A stretch of DNA of 64,000 nucleotides from Nelumbo lutea. Taxonomy: Eukaryota > Streptophyta > Magnoliopsida > Proteales > Nelumbonaceae. Position numbers and translations under genes: made by a program. The notes under the pieces were generated by a model. It was not told the origin of the DNA and did no database searches. It worked only from the letters and a program-made list of their open reading frames with translations. This document shows, piece after piece, positions 1 through 10,500 of this stretch. The first letter of the stretch is position 1. Every line of letters begins with the position of its first letter. The stretch spans positions 28,264,378 to 28,328,377 of the forward strand of contig JAKGHH010000008.1 in the NCBI GenBank assembly GCA_022828595.1, given 5' to 3'.

Positions 1-94
1 CACCCAAGGTGCTTTTTCCGGCCAATCTGGTCCAAGTCCAAACTATTGGCAGTCCCATTGGCCATTAAAGCCTTCCTTTTCGTCCCTTTTTATG

Positions 95-251
95 AATTCA
101 AATCACCCACCACCAGATTGCCCCCTACAACGTTCCACAGCACATCTCCGCCGGGTATTATGAATATCTCCCGATGATGATATTCATAATACACGGCTTG
201 AATGTACTGTGGGACGTTGTAGGGAGCAAATATCGTGGGGGGCTGATTTGC
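95..251. repeat. 157-bp foldback element flanked by 12-bp direct repeats
   Basis: The two arms fold on each other over nearly their whole length. The core stem is perfect for 14 bp (155-168 against 179-192, GTATTATGAATATC) with a 10-base loop. An outer perfect stem pairs 123-132 with 215-224 (CCCTACAACG), and weaker pairing reaches about 100 and 249. The same 12 bases, TCCCTTTTTATG, stand at 83-94 and 252-263, immediately outside the arms, as expected for a target-site duplication. The likely identity is a foldback or MITE-type insertion; a small-RNA hairpin is the alternative. Confidence 0.7.
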
Positions 252-977
252 TCCCTTTTTATGGGCTGTTAGTCTGCAACTCCTTGGAAGTTGGGAGCTG
301 GAACAACGGAGGTGGCTATAATATTAAGCTGTTAAAGCATGCACGTGAAGTAAGAAATTGGAGTGGTTGTGGGGCCCATATACTTGATGGCTGACGTGGG
401 ATGTTTTCATTGGTTAAACGGCCCCTAATACAGCCATCGAGTTGCAGCTAATCCGGGCTTTTCTCCCGTGAAAAGCTGTACTTCTGTCGGAGAGTCTGCA
501 GATCAGATGGTTAGAATCATCCCATCACGCGAACTTTTTATCTTGACTTGCGTTGGTGGGCTCCACTCCATTACCACGTGAAAAATTATCCAGGCTTCGT
601 TCTTTAGCGGATTTGTCGGATGGAGAATACTGTCCTACGTAACGTACTTTCGTATCACAATATTACTACATTTCCACGCCACTAGATTTAAAGACCTTGA
701 GACTAATCTCTCTTCCTTAGCGTCAGATCCTGATCTTTGCAATCAGAACCATGAAGCCGAACTCATTGGATCCAAGTTTCCAACGGCTAATTAATTTCAG
801 TTGAATTTCGGTAGTTTTGTAAATTTCGATGAACCAATAAAAGTTTCAGTAATTTTACTCAGTTGCAGAGCCTTTACAGTCCCAACTGTTCAAGCTCCTT
901 AAATTTCAGGGTTTCCCGCCCAAGCAACATTTTCAGATTTCTTCTTATTATTGCTTTTCTCTCTTTGGTTCACATAT

Positions 978-1019
978 ATGGAAACTAGTAACTGCAGAAA
1001 CTGCTCTTTCGGAGAATAA
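978..1019 (+). other. Possible uORF of 13 codons
   Basis: An ATG at 978 opens a 13-codon frame ending in TAA at 1017-1019, before the main start at 1118. If the transcript begins upstream of 978 this frame would be met first by scanning ribosomes. The transcription start is unknown. Confidence 0.3.
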
Positions 1020-1080
1020 CTGCAGGAAGTCGAAGTTCCAGGAAGTCTGTATCTATTCCTCTCTGCGTCTCACAGAGACG

Positions 1081-1095
1081 ATGAGCAAACCCTAA
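1081..1095 (+). other. Possible minimal uORF (four codons)
   Basis: ATG AGC AAA CCC TAA lies 22 bases before the main start codon, which is close enough to affect initiation at 1118 if the 5' UTR includes it. This is more likely to be inside the leader than the frame at 978. Function is inference. Confidence 0.4.
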
Positions 1096-1117
1096 TTGTC
1101 TTCTTTGTTTTTCAGCA

Positions 1118-1519
1118 ATGCCGAACCTCGATGTCTTCAACTCGTCTTCGTTGGCACTCCCTCATTGCCCTAATCTTTTATCAGTGTCAGATTTCTGTGA
1201 TTCGAGTGATTCCTTGTACCCCAGTTCAGTTCAGTCGGAAACCCTAGAGAAAAAGAATGGGTGGTGTTGCAGTTGGGAGCAAAGACGTCGGTACCCAAAT
1301 GGGAGTAAAGAAGGCATTGCTGGAAGGAATGGTTTAGGGATTAAGTTTGTAAGGAGGGACTCTAAGCGGCTGGTTCGAGGGGAAATGGAACGGACTAAGA
1401 AGCCAGTGGTGGGTAAGTCTTTGGAGGATCATGTGAAGGCTTGGGCGGAGAAGAAGGTTGCATCAGGTGTTCCTGAAAAGGAATGCTTCCTCCCATTCCT
1501 TGTCAATGCTACTAAAATG
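1118..1519 (+). CDS. ASHR3: ASHR3-like exon 1 (residues 1-134, phase 0 end)
   Basis: The start at 1118 is chosen because the frame is open from there, no earlier in-frame ATG is usable, and it leads directly into the conserved stretch [14 protein letters not shown] just before the PHD exon. The exon ends at ATG (1517-1519) before donor GTGATT. The frame stays open to 1564 by read-through into the intron, but that tail turns into a hydrophobic run typical of T-rich intron and is rejected as coding. The N-terminal half is serine-rich and poorly conserved, so the exact start is less certain than the splice site. Confidence 0.8.
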
Positions 1520-4500
1520 GTGATTCTCTTCTTTCTTTTCTGCTTGGGTTTTTGTTTTCTTTAGGTTCTTTAGGACCTTCTGTTTTATTTTCTGTGAATC
1601 AGGATGCGATTTTTTTTTTGATCAGCGTGAACCAGGATGCAATTATGCTGGAATTATCTTTAATTTCTGTAGTAAGATGGGGAATCTATTGCAATTGTTC
1701 AAGCATAGTCTTTTATATTGAAAACTGTGCTTCTAGTTTAGCTTGGTACCATCGTTCCATTGTTTATGATTTCCCTCCTTATTCTTTGCTCTTACCTTTT
1801 TTTTTGTATTTTTTTTATTATGATGACGGAATTTTGCTCCTCCCAAAGTTGAACATTTGTGGACCTATTTGGACATTTTAAGGCATGGATGGATTTTGCA
1901 GATGGATACCTACCTACCTTATTTTAATTGTTTTTGGCACTGAAAATGATCCCTTTGGTCATGCCTATTTCAGTATCTAAATAGCTATTTTACTGTTTGG
2001 AGGTCATGCTACTTGAAATGGACTTTGATTGAAATAGAGATTGAACCAACATACTTCTGCATCGTTCCCAATTTTGTTTTTTTATTATTTAAAATTCTGA
2101 AATGTTTGGATCTGTTTCATTTATAATGATTGAAGTGGCTGAATTGAATGGGTAATTTCCTTGTCTTTTAGTGAATTAATCATTAAGTAGGATGTGAGCT
2201 CCTTAATGGATGAATTGCATGTGGGTTGAGTATTATACTGATAAATATTTTATTATGTAACTATTTCATCAATTCAAAGATAATGAATTAAGCCATTTAG
2301 TTCAGCCACTTAAGCTAATATAAAAAATCTACTAATTATTCTGACAAAGACCAATTTTTGTCAGGTGCTTTGACCCAGCACTGAACCAAAATTTGAGTAT
2401 TATACTGATAAATATTTTATTATGTAACTATTTCATCAATTCAAAGATAATGAATTAAGCCATTTAGTTCAGCCACTTAAGCTAATATAAAAAATCTACT
2501 AATTATTCTGACAAAGACCAATTTTTGTCAGGTGCTTTGACCCAACACTGAACCAAAATTTGGGTGGAAATTTGTCATTTGAACCTAAACAAGGGAAAAT
2601 ACCATTCTTTTTTATATTTTTTCTATTTGTTCTCAATCTTTCCTATTTCTTCTTGAACTCTTGTATTTCATCTATGTTCTAGTCCCCTTCTATATCCACA
2701 GATGCGAAGATGGAGAAGAGTGTGGCTAGCAACAATAGTTGAAGCGATACTCTGGTGAGAAGGAATGGAGGAAGAAGAAGGTGTTGAGTTGGAAAGTAAT
2801 ACGTCATGTGGGTCTCATTTGATTGTGCAAGGAAGGCTTGAGAAAGGAGAAACTAATTTGGAGTCCGAAAAGAAGGAAACCACAATGTTGACGGATGGGC
2901 TTCCATTTAAGGATAAATTTTTAAATAATTTTGAACCCAATCCTACAACTTTAAAACAACCCTACACATTGATCTTATAATAAAGCACTTCAAAAGGCGG
3001 TCAGTCCTTTATTAGAAGGGGGAATCGAAAGGTGTGGGTTAAACCCAAACTGAACCAAATCGGGCTGACCCGAAAGTAGGGATGGATGTCTTAGAGTCAC
3101 GTGACTTTTTACAAAAAAGCCGAATTTGTTGTAACTTGTCGATGAGGGATGATACTTACCATCTATCATTGTCCCCATCTATTGGTTTAGTTGTTGGGGG
3201 ATGCTAACGAAGGAAATCTTCCATAGAGTAGGTCAGACCTGTACTAAGGTTATCCCAAAGCTCTTCTCGATGTCTAAGAGGAGATTGAAACCAAAAGGTA
3301 AGGACCTTGCGTGGGTTCAATGTCAAGTAGAAATCTTAACCACCCTAGAGAAGCCTAATCCGTGCTACAATAGGAAACATCCAGATGACTCAGACTCTGA
3401 GGAAGAAATGGATTGGGAGGACCTTAGATTTGCGGAAGAAGAGGAGGTTGAGCAACCTTCAAGTATTGGAAGTATGACACTACAAAAGGCCGCAAACATT
3501 TCGACTTTGACCAGTTAGGTATGGAGTTGCTCTTTGAGGAAACCTTTGCTACGGAAACTCTTGAGTTGAATGATATGGAGGAACGAAAAGGAATTTGTTC
3601 GTTTAGGGGAAATCCGAATGTGCTATTAAGAGAAGAGAACATAGAAACAATTCAAAAAGAGCCAAATCTAAATACACGTGAGGAACAAATTGATTTGTTG
3701 TACGGGTTGAATTTGGAAAGGAGTATGCCACACCAGAGCTCAATCTTAGGGAGGAATTTGTCACGCAACCTCAAGGAGTATCCTCACCCATGTTGGAAGG
3801 GTTAGGATCCATCAAATGGATGGCCGAACCATGCTAGGTGGCTGGGGAAAATTTCAAAGGAGGCTTGTACCTATTATGTTTTGAAAATTTGCATTTTTCT
3901 GGATCGTCTTGCACTAAACTAGACCAAATTTGAAACGAAACAACGGAGGTTTGTACCTATTATGGATATCACAAATGTAGATCCCAATATGGACGTTCAC
4001 CCCCAAATCAGTCCTAAAACCAGCCTCCACTGAAGATGGTGTAGTGTATAGGTGAAGCTGGTTTAGCAACACAGTTTTTAGCAAAACTACAATCCAACTG
4101 CTTGGGTCAAACTAGGGAAGGTGAGCTTGAAATCCCTCTGAATTTTTCTTGCAAAAATCAGAAGAAGACTGATCTTTATCAGTCATTGAAAGCTGATGTC
4201 GAACTGGGAGACAAAAAGGGTGTAGAGAGAACTAGAAACTACAAAAGTATGAAGCTGTCTTTTATTGGTCTGCCCCCTCCTCTTTTATAATCTCTTATGG
4301 AGCTATTTCCTAATCTAATTAGGAGATAATCCAGATCTAAATCAGGTTGGTACTCTAATTAGAGATATACCTTATCTTCTTATAAGATTAGGTGCTCCAT
4401 TCCCAGATCCAAACACAGATTCGCCTCATGGCACATGACAACGTTGTCATGTGGCAGCTTAATTAATCATATTAATTATGGGCCTTAGGTCCACCGGCTA

Positions 4501-7500
4501 TAATGCTCACGATCCAAGGGTGTTGCATGGCCAACTTAGGCCTGATTTGTATGGCATGGGACCCCACAATGACCTCACATAAGTTCACATTGGGTTTGGC
4601 CCAGCCTCTATGAAAAGGCTTGGCCGAATTTACTGCTAAACATAGTGAACCCCTGAGCACATCACTATGGGTTCAATATGGACCCAACATTTACAATAAA
4701 TGATCATTGAATTTAGCCATCCTATGAAGACCCAAGGATAATAGACTTAAGTAAGATAAAGCCCATCAGGTAAGCAACCTTGTAATGGTCTCTTACACTT
4801 AACCTCTCGGCCCATAATGATCAAACACTATCCGACAGGGAAGGACTTCTCCCCTAGCTACAAGGTGTAATGTTACATTCTCTACTGGGATGGATCACAG
4901 GAATTAAAACCTTTTTGCAAATATTTTTTTTTTCATAAAACATTAATATATATATTATGCAAAACCAAATCTCAAACATAGTTGAAATCCACAATCGACA
5001 GTTTAGGTTTCCATCAGAGAGAGTGTAAGTCCTATCAATCACTTTGTTCGACAAAGGGGCCGATCCTATCACTATGATCACCCACTCAAATGAATTCTCA
5101 TATTGCCCCAACATACCCCGGTTTTGACCCTTGATAGATTTCACTGATTGGCATATCAAAGACAACCCAATCCAATACTTAGTACAATACCATAGTCGAG
5201 TCTAGGCCTTTAGGGGTTATGTGTGACTTTTCAATTTTGCCCATCAATCTCCAAGGTCCAGGGCATAACAAGAAAATGGTCTGGGTTCAGTGTGTCATCC
5301 AAACACACACTGCATGTGCTTCGGGTTTAACCCTAACAGTTGATATAAACTACCCCAACTTCTTTGGTAGCACATCAGTGCCTTGGCAGGATAAACTCCC
5401 CAAGTCTATCCAAAGGCTGAGAACTTTCTAAACTTACACAAGTCTCATAAGTGTCTAGTTTAAGGGGTAATTACATAGAAACATACCAATATCAACATGA
5501 AACAATAAAGTTGTTTTATTCATTTACAATAAATGTATTTGTACATCAATCTAATTGGAGCTAAGGGCATACACTGTCTAACAATCCATCCCTCTATTTT
5601 CTTCTCCCCTAATCTTCTCCATGTTGGCTTTGTAGATCCAATTGTACCTTATATTTCAGCTACGAACAATGATTTGAATGTCTCTGAAAGGTTGGAAGGG
5701 GATAAGTTAGTGCCGGGGGAAGAGAAGGTAATAATGAAGCTGGTTTTAGAAAATTTCTCTACCCTGATTGCTCTTGAGGAAAAAGATGAGGGGAGTATGG
5801 AACTGGTGGGAGGTCAGGTTGTGAAAATATCTCAGGGTGGGAAAGAACTAGAGAATCAAGCCGTTGGAGGAACAATCACCAAACCCTCTTGAAGGAGGGA
5901 TAAAAGAACAAAAGAAGTCAAATACGGAAATGCAAACTTGAAAGCTTATGTGAGGAAAGAAGGGGGAGGGGAGATACAATGTAAGAAAAAAGAGGAGGGA
6001 AATGGAAACTGGTGTCTCCTATGAGAAGATTGAGAATCGAAATAGGGTGAGGTAAGGAGGGAAATTTTAAGAGGGTAGAGAAGTGATAGGGTCTAGAACT
6101 GGACCTGCATGGGAGGATCTCCTAAGAAATGGTAAAGATTGTTAGAGGTGCTTAAAATGATGTAGGAAAAATGAGAGATGTGTTTGTTAGATCAATTGAA
6201 GAAACTTTTGATTGGTTAGTAACTTAGAATGCTTTAAAGTAGTGTTTTAAAATGTGGTGGCGTGACGTGAGGCATTCCACTACTTGGAGGCATGAGGCGT
6301 AGTTCAGAACGTGGGAGGTGTAAGCGTCTCGAGCACAGGGAGGCGTAAGCCTCAACTATCTATTTTTTTATAATTATAGTCGGTATATTAATAAAAAATA
6401 GATATTTTAAGCATAAAAACATATATAACACTAAAGTGACTTAATTTCAATCAAGATTTGAGTTCTAAATCTAAAGTTTTCAACTCCAACTAACAATATA
6501 ACATGGTAAAAATGTGAAATACAATTCTTGATTCAAGTATGCAACATAGATCACAAAAAAACAAAACTCTAAGGATTGAAACTCAATCAAATCATCTTCT
6601 TCTAGAATAACAAAGGCATCATCATCTGCTTCAAGAGTTGCATCCACATCATATGGTTCATTTCTCCCTATTTCATTATCTTCATCCTCATCAATCAAAT
6701 TTAGTTCAACACTCTTGCCTTTCCTTGTCCCTACAAACAAAATCCAATTGCAATTATCACCTCACTCAATAATCCTCAACTAGAAAATTAATTGGACCAC
6801 TAGAAGAATAGAATCAATATACACTAATTATTACTTACTTTAAGATTTATAGCTTGAGCCTTTTGATTTTTACGCTCAAATGTCTTGTTGCCACTATCAC
6901 TTGAGCCCCTCTTTCTGAAGGGATGAGAGATCCATCATATGGATGGTCGAACCTTGTAGGTAGGTATCTCTCTCTCCCATCTGGGAATCACATTCCTTGT
7001 TTTAGAAAAACTGCATTTTTCAAGGATCAATCTTGAATCAAGAACCGAACCAGATTTGAACCATAACAGTAGGAGAGGGATATATTTGATACGAAGAAAT
7101 AATATCTTCTAATGGAAGGATATAAAGACTGCTCCCACTGAAGATGACACAGTGCAGGATGGAGCAGAATCAACAGTGTTCTTCCAAAGAACCAAATTCT
7201 TCACCAAGAATTTGCTGGAGGGTAGGTGAGCACGACTCCCAATCAGTTTTTCACCAAAAACTGATATCAAGAATGCTTCTTGATCGCTTCTACAACAATG
7301 AAGATCGAACTGGCTATGGCGGCAACTGGAGGAAAAATGTAGGGAGAAGATGGCGCAGTCACGTTGTTGCTCTCTTCTCTCTGTATGATCTGAGATCTGA
7401 TCTCTGGATGCTGGGATGGGCTGAATGGTTCGCCCCCTCCTCCTTTTATAGACTTAAAGAGTTCAGCTCCTAATCCCATTAGGAGTTTCCTGATTCTAAT

Positions 7501-10500
7501 CCTTATTTGAATATGGACTATCTTTAAGTGATAAGGATAAGTCCTTATCTTATCTTTAGATTAGATCAGCTCTCTCCTAATCTCATTAGGAGGTTTCCAA
7601 ATCTAAATTCAGATCTGGACTCTCTGAGTGGATAGGGTAAGACCCTATCCTATCTGTTAATCCAATCCCAGATCCGCCCCTCTTTAATTAGTCCAACTAA
7701 ACCAGTTCAAAATGAGCTTTAGGCCCAATAAGTCTAAGTGCTCATTAACCTTCCAAACTGTTGCCCAGTTGGGCTTCTTTGTATGGCGTGGGACCCAAAC
7801 ATTGATCTACACATCAGCCACATGGGTTCAGCCCAACCTCTGTTACAAGGCCTGGCCGAATTCATTGAAAAGACAGTGAACCCCCTTAAGCCCATCACAT
7901 GGGCTCCTAATGGGCCCAACACTTACACTTAGTGGTCCCTGGGCCAAGCCACCTTATAAAAACCCAAGGACTGGGTAGATGCAAGATTAGCCCATCAGGT
8001 ATTACCCTTAATGGTCTTACACTTAACCTCTCAGCCCATAATGATTAAACACTACCTGATAAGAGAGGACCTCTCTCTCGGCTGCAAGGAACAGTGCTGC
8101 ATTCTCTACTCACATGGATCCCGAGAATTAGAACCTTTTGCAAACATTTTGAAGCCGTAATATATATGTATATCTGTATATAAATATATTTTGCAAAACA
8201 AATTTCAACAATTGAAATCGGTTGCCGGTAGTCTTGGTTTCCATCAGAGAGAGTGCATCCCCGATCATTACCTTTGTTCGATAAAGGGGTTGATCCTGTC
8301 ACTGTGATCACCCACTCAGATGAATTCTCAGACTGTCCCAATATACCCAGGTTTTGACCCCCTCTAAGGATCTCACTGATTGGCATATCAAAGACAACCC
8401 AATCCGACACTTAGTGCAGTATCATAATCGAGTCTAGGGGTCAGGTGTAACTTTTCAGTTTTGCCCACTAATCACCAAGGTCCAGGGCAATACTAGAAGT
8501 CTGGTCCGGTTCAGGGTTTCAAGTAAACCTACATTGCATGTACCTTGGGTCTCACCCTGGCATCTGAGATAGGTCACCCCAACACTTGGCGGCACATCAG
8601 TGTTAGCCTTAGCAGGATAAATCTCCCCAGACTTATCCAACGACTGTGAATATTCTAAACTAACACGAGTCTCATAAGTGTCCAGTTTAAGGGTATTACA
8701 CAGAAACACACCACTATAACATGAATCAAATATGTACTTTATTCATTTACAATAAATGTCATAATGTAGGGGCTGTTGATAGGGGCTGTTGCTTCTACTA
8801 AATTTGTATCTGCATCTTCAACCACCTCAATTGCGGCAATTTCAATGCCCAAAGAGTCATTAGCCACCCAAGAAGGATTAGTTGGAAGAATTGGATCCTC
8901 AATTTTAGTAATCCACTCATCCTCCTCAACATATTGTGTCAAAATGGGATCAATACTTGCACTTTCCCTCCTCTTCATGTTTCTTTCCCTCAACTTCATA
9001 TTATACATCATAAAACTAAAGCATTTAACCTTTGTTGCTCCAATTTGTTTCTCTTTTTTGTGTGTATTTAGTACAGAGACAAAATATATATTAATAAAAA
9101 CATTGACAAAACACAACTATTACATAAAAACCTAAAAAGTAAATAAGAAAATAAATAATAACCTGCTCAAAGGTGCTCCAGTTTCTTACACAACCGGAAG
9201 CACTACATGTAAGACTCAAAACTCGAATAGCAAATTTCGTTAACTCTGGTGTTATCATTTAACAAGACATTAGTAAAGCCTTAAAATATCCAAAAAAAGA
9301 ATTATGCATTACTTGAATACTAATTATCAAAAAAATAAACCACTTACTAGGAGATCGCCTCTTCCTCGTATCAATTGCCATGTCACAACCAAAATCTCCT
9401 AGTGCTTTATCATACATATCCAATTGGCAATCTGCTAGCGTACGTTCATGCCTATCAGGAATCGTCCTTTTCATGCATTCAAATAATCCCTCTCTTACTT
9501 TACAATCATTCGAAAAATTTGGCTCATAGTGTAGCTGTGGGTTTAAATAATAGCCTCCTGCATGAAGAGGGACGTGAAGTTGAGGGGTCCATCTTTCATC
9601 AATCTTATTCCAAATAGGCATATATTTTCTCTTTATCCCACCACAAGCAAATGCAATTTGCTCCTTGTCAGAATCTATCATTTCATATAAATAAGGCATT
9701 GAGGGTCTTACTTCAGAATCAACTTTTCTCAACATTGCAACAATTGGCAAAGTGGTCTTTACACAAAATGCCACCTGAGGCCAAAATCTGCTATCAAACA
9801 TTAGTTTGTTTTGCCTTGACACCCTCAAGACGCTTATTCCAATGGCTCCCATTCCACTTTTTAGAAGCAAACATTGATTGAAGAGGTTGCTTCTGTTTAT
9901 AAATGCTTTGCAATGTCAAGTAAGCAGTGGCAAACCGAGTAATTGCTGGAAGTAAAAGCTCCCGGTTTTTTGTGAAACTCCTCATCAAGTTTAAAACCCA
10001 TCCATGGCGGTAAATAAATTTTGTGATTTGTTAATTTGGAACCAGATGTGGGAGAGGTGTGGACCTCGTCAATATCTGAATGGAAGCCGAGTAGTCACTT
10101 CCAGGTGAGGAGACTCAATGCTGGCTTCTTTCTTTTTTCTTTTAGTTGTGAAGTAGAAGCTCTTGACATTCTAAATCGTGAACAAGATCAGTTTTGATAC
10201 CAAGAATTAAGGTTGGGGAGATGGAACACTCTATTTGGGGCTCTGAGAAACTTGGGCATTCAAGTTTCGTTTGGATAAATGTTTTTGGTATCCCTTTGCA
10301 TGCCTATGGTAATTTCTGGTTCATTCATCAACTCTTGAAATCATTCTACTAAAACCTTAGCAATGAAGTTGAAGAGAAAAGGTGACAGTGGGTCTCCTTG
10401 CCTTGTACCCCTTAGAGCCCCAAAAAACTCTTTGACTACCCCATTTGCCACAATTGAAAATTGGCAAGATTGTAAGCAACCTTTTATCTGTTTGCCCCAT

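Larger units (their letters stand above)
1..1117 (+). promoter_or_regulatory. Upstream region of the ASHR3-like gene (promoter and 5' UTR, start site not resolved)
   Basis: This is the DNA before the first start codon of the methyltransferase gene. No ORF here looks like a protein. Two perfect CACGTG boxes (342-347 and 575-580) are visible; this core binds bHLH and bZIP factors in plants, but function here is inference. I could not pick a convincing TATA box. The 5' UTR probably begins somewhere in the pyrimidine-rich stretch at about 890-1000. The block at 95-251 is a foldback insertion described separately. Confidence 0.5.

Noticed and set aside
121..225. A miR396-like precursor
   Set aside because: TTCCACAGC and CTGTGGGA occur on opposite arms as in miR396 precursors, but the rest of the mature sequence does not fit; an inverted-repeat insertion explains the arms and the direct repeats.
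209..394. 61-aa frame in the upstream region
   Set aside because: It overlaps the foldback element, has no motif, and lies outside any gene context.
1520..1564. Continuation of the exon 1 frame to a 148-aa protein
   Set aside because: The tail is hydrophobic read-through of T-rich intron; splicing at 1519 joins in phase to the PHD exon.
6910..8780. Target-site duplication for repeat copy B
   Set aside because: A shared AGGG near both borders is too short and its register is ambiguous.
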